64,000 bases of DNA, taken from NCBI GenBank assembly GCA_937997485.1, contig CALKTH010000059.1:121070-185069 (forward strand). The letters are read 5' to 3'. Below are positions 43,871-51,051 of this stretch, in pieces (position 1 is the first letter of the stretch; every line of letters begins with the position of its first letter). The position numbers and the translations under genes are program-made. The notes under the pieces are model-generated. The model worked only from the letters and a program-made list of their open reading frames with translations, searched no databases and was not told where the DNA came from. The stretch comes from an uncultured Acidimicrobiales bacterium. Its GTDB lineage: Bacteria > Actinomycetota > Acidimicrobiia > Acidimicrobiales > SZUA-35.

Positions 43871-44896
43871 ATGAAGTTGGCACTCGGCTTGGGTTATTGG
43901 GGTTCGGGTCTTCCGAAGGGGATGCCCGAGCAAGTTGCGGCCGCTGAGGACCTGGGGTTCGACAGTATGTGGACTGCCGAGGCGTACGGTTCCGACGCCC
44001 TCACTCCCCTGGCGTGGTGGGGTGCCGCGACGGAGCGGATCGGCCTCGGCACCTCGATCTGCCAGATCTCCGCTCGGACACCCACCGCGATGGCGATGGC
44101 TGCCCTCACGATGGATCATCTCTCCGGCGGCCGCTTCCGCTTGGGCCTCGGCGCCTCGGGGCCTCAGGTAGTGGAGGGCTGGTATGGCCAGCCATATCCC
44201 AAACCGCTGGCTCGCACGAGGGAATACGTGGAAATCATTCGCAAGGTGCTGGCTCGTGATCTTCCCGTGGATCACTACGGCGAGCACTACCACTTGCCCT
44301 ACAAGGGCGGAGCCGATCTCGGGAAGGCGCTCAAGTCCACCGTGCACCCGCTGCGGGAGGACATACCGATCTACCTCGGCGCTGAGGGTCCGAAGAACGT
44401 GGCCATGACAGCGGAGATCGCCGACGGATGGCTGCCCCTCTTCTTCTCGCCGTCCGACAACGACTTCTACAAGTCCAACATGGAGGAAGGCTTCGCCCGG
44501 GAGGGCGCCAGACGCACCATGGATGACTTCGACGTCGCTGCGGTCGTTCCCGTTGTCCCCGGTGATGATGTCGAAAAAGCAGCCGACGGCGTTCGCCCGA
44601 TGCTGGCGCTCTACGCCGGTGGAATGGGAGCGAAGGAGGCGAACTTCCACCTCAACGTGTTCACCCGCATGGGTTACGAAGCCGAGTGCCAGAAGATTCA
44701 GGAGCTCTACTTGGCCGGGAACCGCAAGGATGCCATTGCTGCTGTTCCAACCAAGATGGTGGAGGACGTGGCGCTCGTGGGTCCGCCGGAGAAGATCCGG
44801 GACGAGCTGGCCAAATGGGACGAGAGCGTGGTCAACACCCTCGTCATCAGTGGCCAACCCAAGCTCTTGGAGATGATGGCAGGCGTCGTCTCGTAG
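43871..44896 (+). CDS. LLM-class F420-dependent oxidoreductase
   Basis: A 341-residue luciferase-fold oxidoreductase of the F420-dependent type. It begins MKLALGLGYWGSGLP, and has SMWTAEAYGSDALTPLAWWG, GTSICQISARTPTAMAMAAL, FRLGLGASGPQVVEGWYGQP, and VGPPEKIRDELAKW at the C terminus. This set is typical of the actinobacterial F420-dependent subgroup of LLM enzymes (with mer-like features). ATG at 43871 follows GGGAG. It would consume the cofactor made by cofD and cofE. The substrate is unknown. Confidence 0.83.
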   Translation: MKLALGLGYWGSGLPKGMPEQVAAAEDLGFDSMWTAEAYGSDALTPLAWWGAATERIGLGTSICQISARTPTAMAMAALTMDHLSGGRFRLGLGASGPQVVEGWYGQPYPKPLARTREYVEIIRKVLARDLPVDHYGEHYHLPYKGGADLGKALKSTVHPLREDIPIYLGAEGPKNVAMTAEIADGWLPLFFSPSDNDFYKSNMEEGFAREGARRTMDDFDVAAVVPVVPGDDVEKAADGVRPMLALYAGGMGAKEANFHLNVFTRMGYEAECQKIQELYLAGNRKDAIAAVPTKMVEDVALVGPPEKIRDELAKWDESVVNTLVISGQPKLLEMMAGVVS

Positions 44897-44934
44897 CAAA
44901 GCGCAGCCCCCTCACCCGAACTGCCCACCCAAAC

Positions 44935-45055
44935 CTGCAGCGCTGGACGACCTTTCAGCCGAAAAATCGTGTCCAGCCCACCTTTTTGGTGCGCTGGACA
45001 CGATTTTTCGGGGAGGGGGTTCTCGTTCGCTGCAGTTTCGAGCTCTGCAGTTTCG
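44935..45055 (+). repeat. Intergenic palindromic repeat, copy D (rearranged)
   Basis: About 120 bp between the convergent LLM and menA genes. Positions 44959-45011 form a hairpin with 24 bp arms, one mismatch and a TTTTT loop; the arms begin CCGAAAAATCGTGTCCAGC and end in the mirror of that. To the left lies CTGCAGCGCTGGACGACCTT, the inverted AAGGTCGTCC box of the other copies. To the right are two GCAGTTTCG modules. It combines arms that point both ways. Confidence 0.82.
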
Positions 45056-45068
45056 TGGGTGGACGGGG

Positions 45069-45986
45069 CTAGCCGCCGAGAGCGAGGCCGAGGGCGAAGA
45101 GGGCACCGGTGGCGAGCTGGGTCTTGCCCGTCTCTCCCAACACGGGGATGAGTTCGGCCCCCTTGGCCCCACCCAACACCTTCTTGATCGGCGGCACGGC
45201 GAGCACCAGGCCAGCCAACCCGATCAACGCCGGTGGTCGACTCACGCCAACCGCCACGATGCAGACGGCCGTCAGCACGAAGAGCCCGACATACGCCTTG
45301 CGGGTCGTTGCGTCTCCGAGGCGAACTGCCAGAGTTGCCTTACCGGCGACGGTGTCTCCCGGAATGTCTCGCAGGTTGTTGATCACCAGCAGCGCAACGG
45401 CCAGGCACCCAACGGCGACCGACGCCAGCACCACGAGGATCGAGACCTCCCGACCCTGCACGTAGAACGAGCCAACCGTGGCCACCACCCCAAAGAAGAT
45501 GAACACGAAGACTTCACCGAGCCCGAGGTAGCCGTAGGGTCGTGGTCCTCCCGTGTAGGCCCAGCCGGCCAACATCGACAGTGCGCCCACCACGAACAGC
45601 TCGGGGCCCACCGCAAGCGCCAATGCACCGCCAACGACTCCGGCCACACCGAAGCTCGTTGCCGCTGCGAGCTTCACTTCCTTTGCTGTGGCCAGCCCAG
45701 AGCCAACCAACCGGATCGGACCAACCCGGTCGTCATCGGTGCCTCGTTCGCCGTCGGCGTAGTCGTTGACGTAGTTCGTGGCCAGCTGCAGAGCGAGCGA
45801 CACAATCATCGCCGCTACGAACCTCCAGACGATCACGCCACCTTCGGACCCGTCTGACGGCTCGACGCCGATCCACGCCGCCGTTCCGACCAACACAGGT
45901 ACAACCGCCGCCGGAAGCGTGCGGGGCCGGGCGCCGAGTACCCACCGGTTCGTGGACGGAGGCGACGGAGCGGCGGGCGAAGTCAT
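45069..45986 (-). CDS. menA: 1,4-dihydroxy-2-naphthoate polyprenyltransferase (menaquinone)
   Basis: Membrane prenyltransferase that joins a polyprenyl chain to DHNA, making demethylmenaquinone. It has 305 residues and about eight or nine helices. The first aspartate-rich site NYVNDYADGERGTDD and the second NNLRDIPGD are intact, and GARPRTLPAAVVPVLVG is typical of MenA. Its ATG overlaps the stop of the preceding mhuD-like gene (ATGA). Confidence 0.9.
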   Translation of the reverse strand: MTSPAAPSPPSTNRWVLGARPRTLPAAVVPVLVGTAAWIGVEPSDGSEGGVIVWRFVAAMIVSLALQLATNYVNDYADGERGTDDDRVGPIRLVGSGLATAKEVKLAAATSFGVAGVVGGALALAVGPELFVVGALSMLAGWAYTGGPRPYGYLGLGEVFVFIFFGVVATVGSFYVQGREVSILVVLASVAVGCLAVALLVINNLRDIPGDTVAGKATLAVRLGDATTRKAYVGLFVLTAVCIVAVGVSRPPALIGLAGLVLAVPPIKKVLGGAKGAELIPVLGETGKTQLATGALFALGLALGG

Positions 45987-46381
45987 TCCGCTGCGGGGAT
46001 ACCGCTGCCCGCGGCTTCGACCTGCACGTCGAACTCCAGCAGCGTGGCGCCCATGGACACGGGACGTTGCGGCGGCGCTGACTCTTCACTGCCGGCCGCT
46101 GCGCCTTCGGCCTCACTGCCGGATGCATCTGCCCCGGCCGGCGGGCCAGCGTGAGCGTTCCGAGCACCATCGCCGTCGCGCCAGGCGGCATAGGAAGCCT
46201 CGTCGGCCCAGCGCGTGTAGACGAACCAGCGGGTCTCGGCATCGCCCGTGGGCTTGAGGAGCTCGAACCCTTCGAAGCCGGCGACGTCACCGAGGCTGTT
46301 CATGCGAGCCGTGAAGCGCTTCACGATCTCGTCGCCGGCCTGCGGTGGGATCTCAAGGGCATTGATTCTGACGATCGACAT
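45983..46381 (-). CDS. MhuD-like heme-degrading monooxygenase (ABM fold)
   Basis: A 132-residue antibiotic-biosynthesis-monooxygenase-fold protein closely resembling mycobacterial MhuD, which opens heme and frees iron. It starts MSIVRINALEIPPQAG and has FEGFELLKP and WADEASYAAW. The residues expected at the heme site are present: Asn7, Trp67 and His77 (the family has Asn7, Trp66 and His75). A Gly/Ala/Ser/Glu-rich insertion of about 30 residues (80-110) separates the heme-ligand helix from the last strand ATLLEFDV, which is unusual. It is translationally coupled to menA. Confidence 0.78.
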   Translation of the reverse strand: MSIVRINALEIPPQAGDEIVKRFTARMNSLGDVAGFEGFELLKPTGDAETRWFVYTRWADEASYAAWRDGDGARNAHAGPPAGADASGSEAEGAAAGSEESAPPQRPVSMGATLLEFDVQVEAAGSGIPAAE

Positions 46382-46406
46382 GCGAGTTGTGTAGCAGCCG
46401 AATGAG

Positions 46407-47720
46407 CTAGGAGCTGAGCCGGTTGGCGAGGCGTTCGAGGGCGGCGACGCGACTGCCCTTGACGAGGATTGCGTCTCGGCCGTCGATCTCGCCCAACGCG
46501 GCAAGGGCGGCATCGATGGATTCGACGTGCTCGACGGCGGCCCCGTAGTCCGCAGCATCGACAGCGATCACTCGAACACCGCTCGTGATGGCCTCGTGAG
46601 CGATGGCCAGGTGCTCCGCTTCGTGCTCGTCGCCCAGTTCTGCCATCACGCCGAGGACGACGGTCTTCCGCTCGGCGGCGAGCGCATCGAGCGAGGCCAG
46701 GGCGGCGCGGACCGAGGTGGGATTGGCGTTGTAGGCGTCATTGATCACGAGCGCGCCACTTGGCGTCTGGCTCACATCCATGCGCCAGTCCGACAACAAC
46801 GTCGACTCCAGTCCTCGCACGGCGTCGGCGAGCGGAATGCCCGCCGCGAGCGCCACGGCCAACGCGCCAGTGGCGTTGTGGGCCATGTGCTCTCCGGCCA
46901 ACGGCAACGCGATCTGGGCCTCGCCTTGCGGAGTGGCCACAGTGAAGGTCGGGCGAAGCAACTCGTCGAGCTCAACCGCTCCCAGACGCACATCACCACT
47001 CACCCCGTAGGTGACGACCTCAGCGTTGGACCGGCGTGCCATGGCGACCACACGATGGTCGTCTGCATTCAGCACCGCCACACCATCCGATGGCAACGCC
47101 TCGATCAGCTCACCCTTCGCCTGAGCGACGCCTTCCAGCGAGCCGAACAATTCGGTGTGGGCTCCGGCGACCCGTGTGACCAACCCGATGGTCGGCCGGG
47201 CAACGGCACAGAGATCGGCAACGTGACCCGGACCCCGAGCGCCCATCTCGACAATCGTCACCTCGGTGTCGTTCGGCGCATTCACAAGCGTCAACGGAAG
47301 TCCAAGCTCGTTGTTGAACGACGCCGGGTTGGCATGTGTTCTTCGTACCGAAGAACAGGCGGCGGCAATCAGATCCTTCGCCGAGGTCTTGCCGACGCTG
47401 CCCGTCACACCAATCACGGGCGAGGGAAGTCGGTCTCGAGCCGCCGCCCCCAAGGCGGTGAGCGCGGCCGCGTTGTCGTCGACCACGATGCTCGCGTCGA
47501 AGCCGCTCCCTTTTGCCGAGCGTGACCAGAAGTGCGCACTGGCTCCAGCCGAAAACGCCATGGGGATGAACTCGTGGCCGTCTCGCTCAGCGACGATCGG
47601 GACGAACAGATTCCCGGTGGTGACCAACCGGCTATCGATCGATACACCCTCGATGTCAACGTCGGTGCCGACCAGCTCGCCACCCACGATGCGTGCGACC
47701 TCAGATGCAGTGAATTCCAC
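46407..47720 (-). CDS. murF: MurF, UDP-MurNAc-tripeptide--D-Ala-D-Ala ligase
   Basis: Adds D-Ala-D-Ala to UDP-MurNAc-tripeptide in the last cytoplasmic step of peptidoglycan precursor synthesis. It has the ATP loop GVTGSVGKTSAKDL, the NPASFNNELGLPLT segment typical of MurF, VEMGARGPGHV, AGEHMAHNATGALA and INDAYNANPTSVRAAL. The 437-residue length fits with the GTG at 47720; the frame is open to 47774. It is divergent from ddl, which makes its dipeptide substrate, 70 bp away. Confidence 0.92.
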   Translation of the reverse strand: MEFTASEVARIVGGELVGTDVDIEGVSIDSRLVTTGNLFVPIVAERDGHEFIPMAFSAGASAHFWSRSAKGSGFDASIVVDDNAAALTALGAAARDRLPSPVIGVTGSVGKTSAKDLIAAACSSVRRTHANPASFNNELGLPLTLVNAPNDTEVTIVEMGARGPGHVADLCAVARPTIGLVTRVAGAHTELFGSLEGVAQAKGELIEALPSDGVAVLNADDHRVVAMARRSNAEVVTYGVSGDVRLGAVELDELLRPTFTVATPQGEAQIALPLAGEHMAHNATGALAVALAAGIPLADAVRGLESTLLSDWRMDVSQTPSGALVINDAYNANPTSVRAALASLDALAAERKTVVLGVMAELGDEHEAEHLAIAHEAITSGVRVIAVDAADYGAAVEHVESIDAALAALGEIDGRDAILVKGSRVAALERLANRLSS

Positions 47721-47790
47721 AGCAATGGTGTAGTCGAATCGCAGCGAAGACTCGGCCACCGCAGCAAGTCTCAAGCACTACATTCGGGCG

Positions 47791-48927
47791 ATGACCGATC
47801 CGGCCAGCAAGATTCGCCTCATCGTTGTTTTCGGCGGCCTCTCTGCCGAACACGAGGTTTCGTGCACGACTGCCACCCACGTTTTGGCCGCAGCTCGCCC
47901 CGATCGCTACGACATCGAGGCCATCGGCATCACGAAGTCCGGTCAGTTCGTGGTTGCTGAGGAAGCCATGGCGGTGCTCGCCGACGGGGCGCGATCGCTA
48001 CCCCCATCCCTTGCGGCCGAGGGACCGAGCACGGATTTGTCGATCGTCGTTCGCGAGGCAATGAGCGACAGCTCGTCAACCCCCGTGTCCGCCGGCTCGA
48101 GCGCGACCACCGTGGTGCTCCCTCTCCTGCACGGACCGTTCGGCGAAGACGGAACGATCCAGGGAATGCTCGAGATGGCCGGCGTTCCCTACGTGGGCGC
48201 GGGCGTGCTGGCCAGTTCAGTCATCATGGACAAGGTCATGTCCAAGACGGTGTGCGATGCGGTGGGCATCGCACAGACCCGGTGGATGGCGCTGCACGAG
48301 GCCGATACAGACGACGGGGTTCCGTCTTCGGGTCAGCTCGACTCGTTCGTCGAGACACTGGGATTCCCGATCTTCGTCAAGCCCGCCAACATGGGTTCTT
48401 CTGTCGGTGTCGGCAAGGCTGACACGCTCGAGGAGCTCGCCGCTGCGATTGCCGTCGCCTTCCGCTACGACGAAATGCTCGTGCTTGAGGAAGGTGTCGA
48501 TGCCCGCGAGATCGAGCTCGCGGTTCTCGGCAATCACGAGGTGCGAGTCTCGCTCCCGGGCGAGATCAAACCGGCAGCCGACTTCTACGACTACGACGAC
48601 AAATACAAGGACGGCGCCGCGGAGCTGCTGATTCCAGCGCCGCTCTCGGACGAGATGGTAGCCGAGCTGCAGCGGTTGGCCGAGCAGGCGTACCGGGCCC
48701 TGCGCTGCGAGGGCATGGCTCGAGCCGACTTCTTGGTCGAGGAGGGTCCCGGCGGTCGCGGCCCACTCCTCAACGAGTTGAACTCCATTCCCGGCTTCAC
48801 CCCGATCTCGATGTACCCGAAGATGTGGGAGGCGAGCGGACTGTCCTATCCGGACTTGATCGACGAACTCGTGAGGCTGGCGATCGAGCGACATGCACGC
48901 CGCGCCACCAAGCGCGGCGCCAGCTGA
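47791..48927 (+). CDS. ddl: D-alanine--D-alanine ligase
   Basis: ATP-grasp enzyme that makes D-Ala-D-Ala. It has GGLSAEHEVSCTTATHV, PLLHGPFGEDGTIQGMLEMA, FVKPANMGSSVGVGKA, VLEEGVDAREIELAVLGN and the metal-binding LLNELNSIPGFTPISMYPKM with its Glu/Asn pair. The 378 residues are slightly long because of a Ser/Thr-rich loop (about 85-110). Sharing a divergent promoter region with murF would couple expression of consecutive wall-precursor steps. Confidence 0.93.
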   Translation: MTDPASKIRLIVVFGGLSAEHEVSCTTATHVLAAARPDRYDIEAIGITKSGQFVVAEEAMAVLADGARSLPPSLAAEGPSTDLSIVVREAMSDSSSTPVSAGSSATTVVLPLLHGPFGEDGTIQGMLEMAGVPYVGAGVLASSVIMDKVMSKTVCDAVGIAQTRWMALHEADTDDGVPSSGQLDSFVETLGFPIFVKPANMGSSVGVGKADTLEELAAAIAVAFRYDEMLVLEEGVDAREIELAVLGNHEVRVSLPGEIKPAADFYDYDDKYKDGAAELLIPAPLSDEMVAELQRLAEQAYRALRCEGMARADFLVEEGPGGRGPLLNELNSIPGFTPISMYPKMWEASGLSYPDLIDELVRLAIERHARRATKRGAS

Positions 48928-48964
48928 GGCTCACGCTGGACGTCGGCACTGTGCTCGCCTTCGG

Positions 48965-49966
48965 TCAGAACCAACCCTCAGGCCGCTCGCTGTTTCGTAT
49001 CGCCCGTTCCCACTGGTCAGCGAGACCGGCGAGGCCGGGGTGCCCAAGCGCAGAGATGGCGGCGACCGACTCGAGCAGCACTGCGTCGGCGGGCAACAGC
49101 CGCAGCAGTTCCATCCAGAAGAACATGGGCTCGTCTCGGTAGATCGGTGGGACCACGGCGCCGACCATGTCCCCGATGGACGGCCACGAATCGGGTTCAC
49201 CAACGCGGTAGAGCGCCCCCAGCATGCAGTCGGAAACGGCAGCTTTCATGAGCTTCAAATCCAGCTCGGAGTCCAGTGCGGCCAGGGTCTCCGGCTCGAT
49301 GCCCGCCGGCCGAGCGCCAGACCCGATCATCTCCTGCACCAAACCTGCGGCGATCACCACCTCGCATCGACACCGCAACCCGTACGGCGTCAAGAGCTGC
49401 GCGCTGTGCTCAGTCCGGGGAGCGTGCGTCATGTACCTCAGCACCGACAAGGCGAGCGAAACGCTCCCGTCGCAGCTGTCCTCAAACAGCGCGTAGATCG
49501 CGTGTTGGCCCTCGAACTTCGTGCGGATCACGGTCGAGCCGTCGCTGCCGCACACCACTGCCGTGCGTGCGCGCATCGCTCCTGCGGACGAGAGCGAGTG
49601 AAGAAGTCCGCCGACGCCCCGCGCCACGTCCGTTTCGAACACCACACCAGCGGCCACTTCACCCTCCGCCCGTCCCACGCGAAAAGCGACCTTCGCCAGG
49701 CCTTGAGGAGTTGCGGTGGGCAGCTCGGCCGCCAACCGGGCGCGAACCATCAACGTGGCAGATTCGGTCGAGGTGGCCGCACCGACCGGCGCGGTCAGCG
49801 CTGGAGTGCGCACGTCCATCAACCTCGCTGCTTCTTCGGCCTCGACCAGCGACAGAACGAAGAGGCGCGCCGACGAACCCCAGCCATCACCACCTGCGTT
49901 GACCATCGAATCGGCGAGGACGCTCAAGCTGGCTCGAAACCGGTCCTCGGTTCGTTCACCGTTCAC
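48965..49966 (-). CDS. Hypothetical protein
   Basis: A 333-residue soluble protein that I do not recognise. There is no signal peptide or membrane helix. The N-terminal half is alpha/beta (DGWGSSARLFVLSLVEAEEA, GEVAAGVVFETDVARGVGGL), and the C-terminal half is mostly helical with a CRCEVVIAAGLVQEMIGSGA segment (about 199-218). A plausible promoter lies about 50-75 bp upstream, so it is probably transcribed alone. It is convergent with ddl. Confidence 0.6.
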   Translation of the reverse strand: MNGERTEDRFRASLSVLADSMVNAGGDGWGSSARLFVLSLVEAEEAARLMDVRTPALTAPVGAATSTESATLMVRARLAAELPTATPQGLAKVAFRVGRAEGEVAAGVVFETDVARGVGGLLHSLSSAGAMRARTAVVCGSDGSTVIRTKFEGQHAIYALFEDSCDGSVSLALSVLRYMTHAPRTEHSAQLLTPYGLRCRCEVVIAAGLVQEMIGSGARPAGIEPETLAALDSELDLKLMKAAVSDCMLGALYRVGEPDSWPSIGDMVGAVVPPIYRDEPMFFWMELLRLLPADAVLLESVAAISALGHPGLAGLADQWERAIRNSERPEGWF

Positions 49967-50013
49967 ACTGCGGCACCGCCCTCTGTTGTCGAAGAGCTCG
50001 CTCCTACTTTGAT

Positions 50014-50042
50014 CTTATCTATGTACCATTCACTACCTTCAA
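50014..50042 (-). promoter_or_regulatory. Putative promoter of the hypothetical gene at 48965
   Basis: On the minus strand TTGAAG is followed by 17 bp and GATAAG (each 4 of 6 to the sigma70 consensus), in an unusually AT-rich patch of a high-GC region. The predicted start point is about 40 bp before the GTG/ATG region of the gene ending at 49966. Confidence 0.4.
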
Positions 50043-50091
50043 CATGCACCAAGAATCAGTTCAACTGTCACCGAATCGGCGTTCACCGTCT

Positions 50092-51045
50092 TCACACCCG
50101 CTGAGTGGTGCCCTGCCCAAAGAGCCCGTTCGGCCGAACCAGCAACACCGCCACCATGATCAGATACGGCAGGATCGTCGAATAGCCGGCTCCCAACAGC
50201 GAGGTGTACGGAGCGAGCAGGCCGCCACTCAAGACCTGCACAAGCCCGATGAACACGCCCGCCACATAGACGCCCTGATACGAGTCCCACCCGCCGAGCG
50301 CCAGCACCGGAACCGCCCGAAAGAATGATGCCGGGGCGGCAGCGGTCGAGACAGCTCCGATGCCACCCCCGGCGATCGAGAAGCACAGCGCCGCCAACGT
50401 TCCTAAGACGGCGGCGAGGGCCCAGGCGAACCCGGTGACTCGGCCGCGGGGAATGCCCTGAGCAAGTGCTGCCTCTTCATCTCCCGCCAACGCTCGGGCC
50501 GCGATCCCGAACCCCGTCTTGTCGAAGAGCGCGAGCCCGCCGAGCACAGCAGCCGCCAGCCCGACTGGCACGAGCGTCGAGATCTTGACGTCGACGCCGA
50601 ACACTCGGGCAACGTCAAGACCCCACGGGACCGCGAACCGGCGGCTGATCGGGGCTTGATCCATCAGACGTTGCACCACGATGGAGACGCCGATGGTCAC
50701 CGTGGTGATGATGAAGGCTGGTCGCCCTCGCATCGGCCGCACGGCGATGCGCTCGACAGCCATTCCCATGAGACCGGCACAGACAATCGCCACCAGCAAG
50801 CTGAGCACCCATCCGACCGTCGTGCCTCGCAGCAGCAGGAGAGGGTTCCGGCCAGCGAGGATCGAAAGCCCGTAGGCGCCGTCGGAGGCCATCGAGGTCA
50901 TGACGAGCGCGCCGGCGACGCCGATCGGAGCGTGGGCGAAGTTGAGAATGCGGTTGGTCTTGAAGACGGCAACGAATCCAAACGCCACGAGCGCATAGAT
51001 CGATCCGAGGCTCAAGCCGTCGAAGAGAAGCGTGCCGATGCCCAT
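50092..51045 (-). CDS. LivH-type branched-chain amino acid ABC transporter permease
   Basis: A 317-residue permease with about eight or nine helices of the LivH family: FDGLSLGSIYALVAFGFVAV, NFAHAPIGVAGAL (the NFAHG-like motif), IAVRPMRGRPAFIITTVTIG and the cytoplasmic EAALAQGIPRGRV loop that contacts the ATPases. No LivM, LivG, LivF or binding protein is adjacent on either side, so partners must come from elsewhere. It begins 6 bp after the TPM gene and is probably the last gene of the tetR-TPM-livH unit. Confidence 0.83.
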   Translation of the reverse strand: MGIGTLLFDGLSLGSIYALVAFGFVAVFKTNRILNFAHAPIGVAGALVMTSMASDGAYGLSILAGRNPLLLLRGTTVGWVLSLLVAIVCAGLMGMAVERIAVRPMRGRPAFIITTVTIGVSIVVQRLMDQAPISRRFAVPWGLDVARVFGVDVKISTLVPVGLAAAVLGGLALFDKTGFGIAARALAGDEEAALAQGIPRGRVTGFAWALAAVLGTLAALCFSIAGGGIGAVSTAAAPASFFRAVPVLALGGWDSYQGVYVAGVFIGLVQVLSGGLLAPYTSLLGAGYSTILPYLIMVAVLLVRPNGLFGQGTTQRV

Positions 51046-51051
51046 GCAGGA

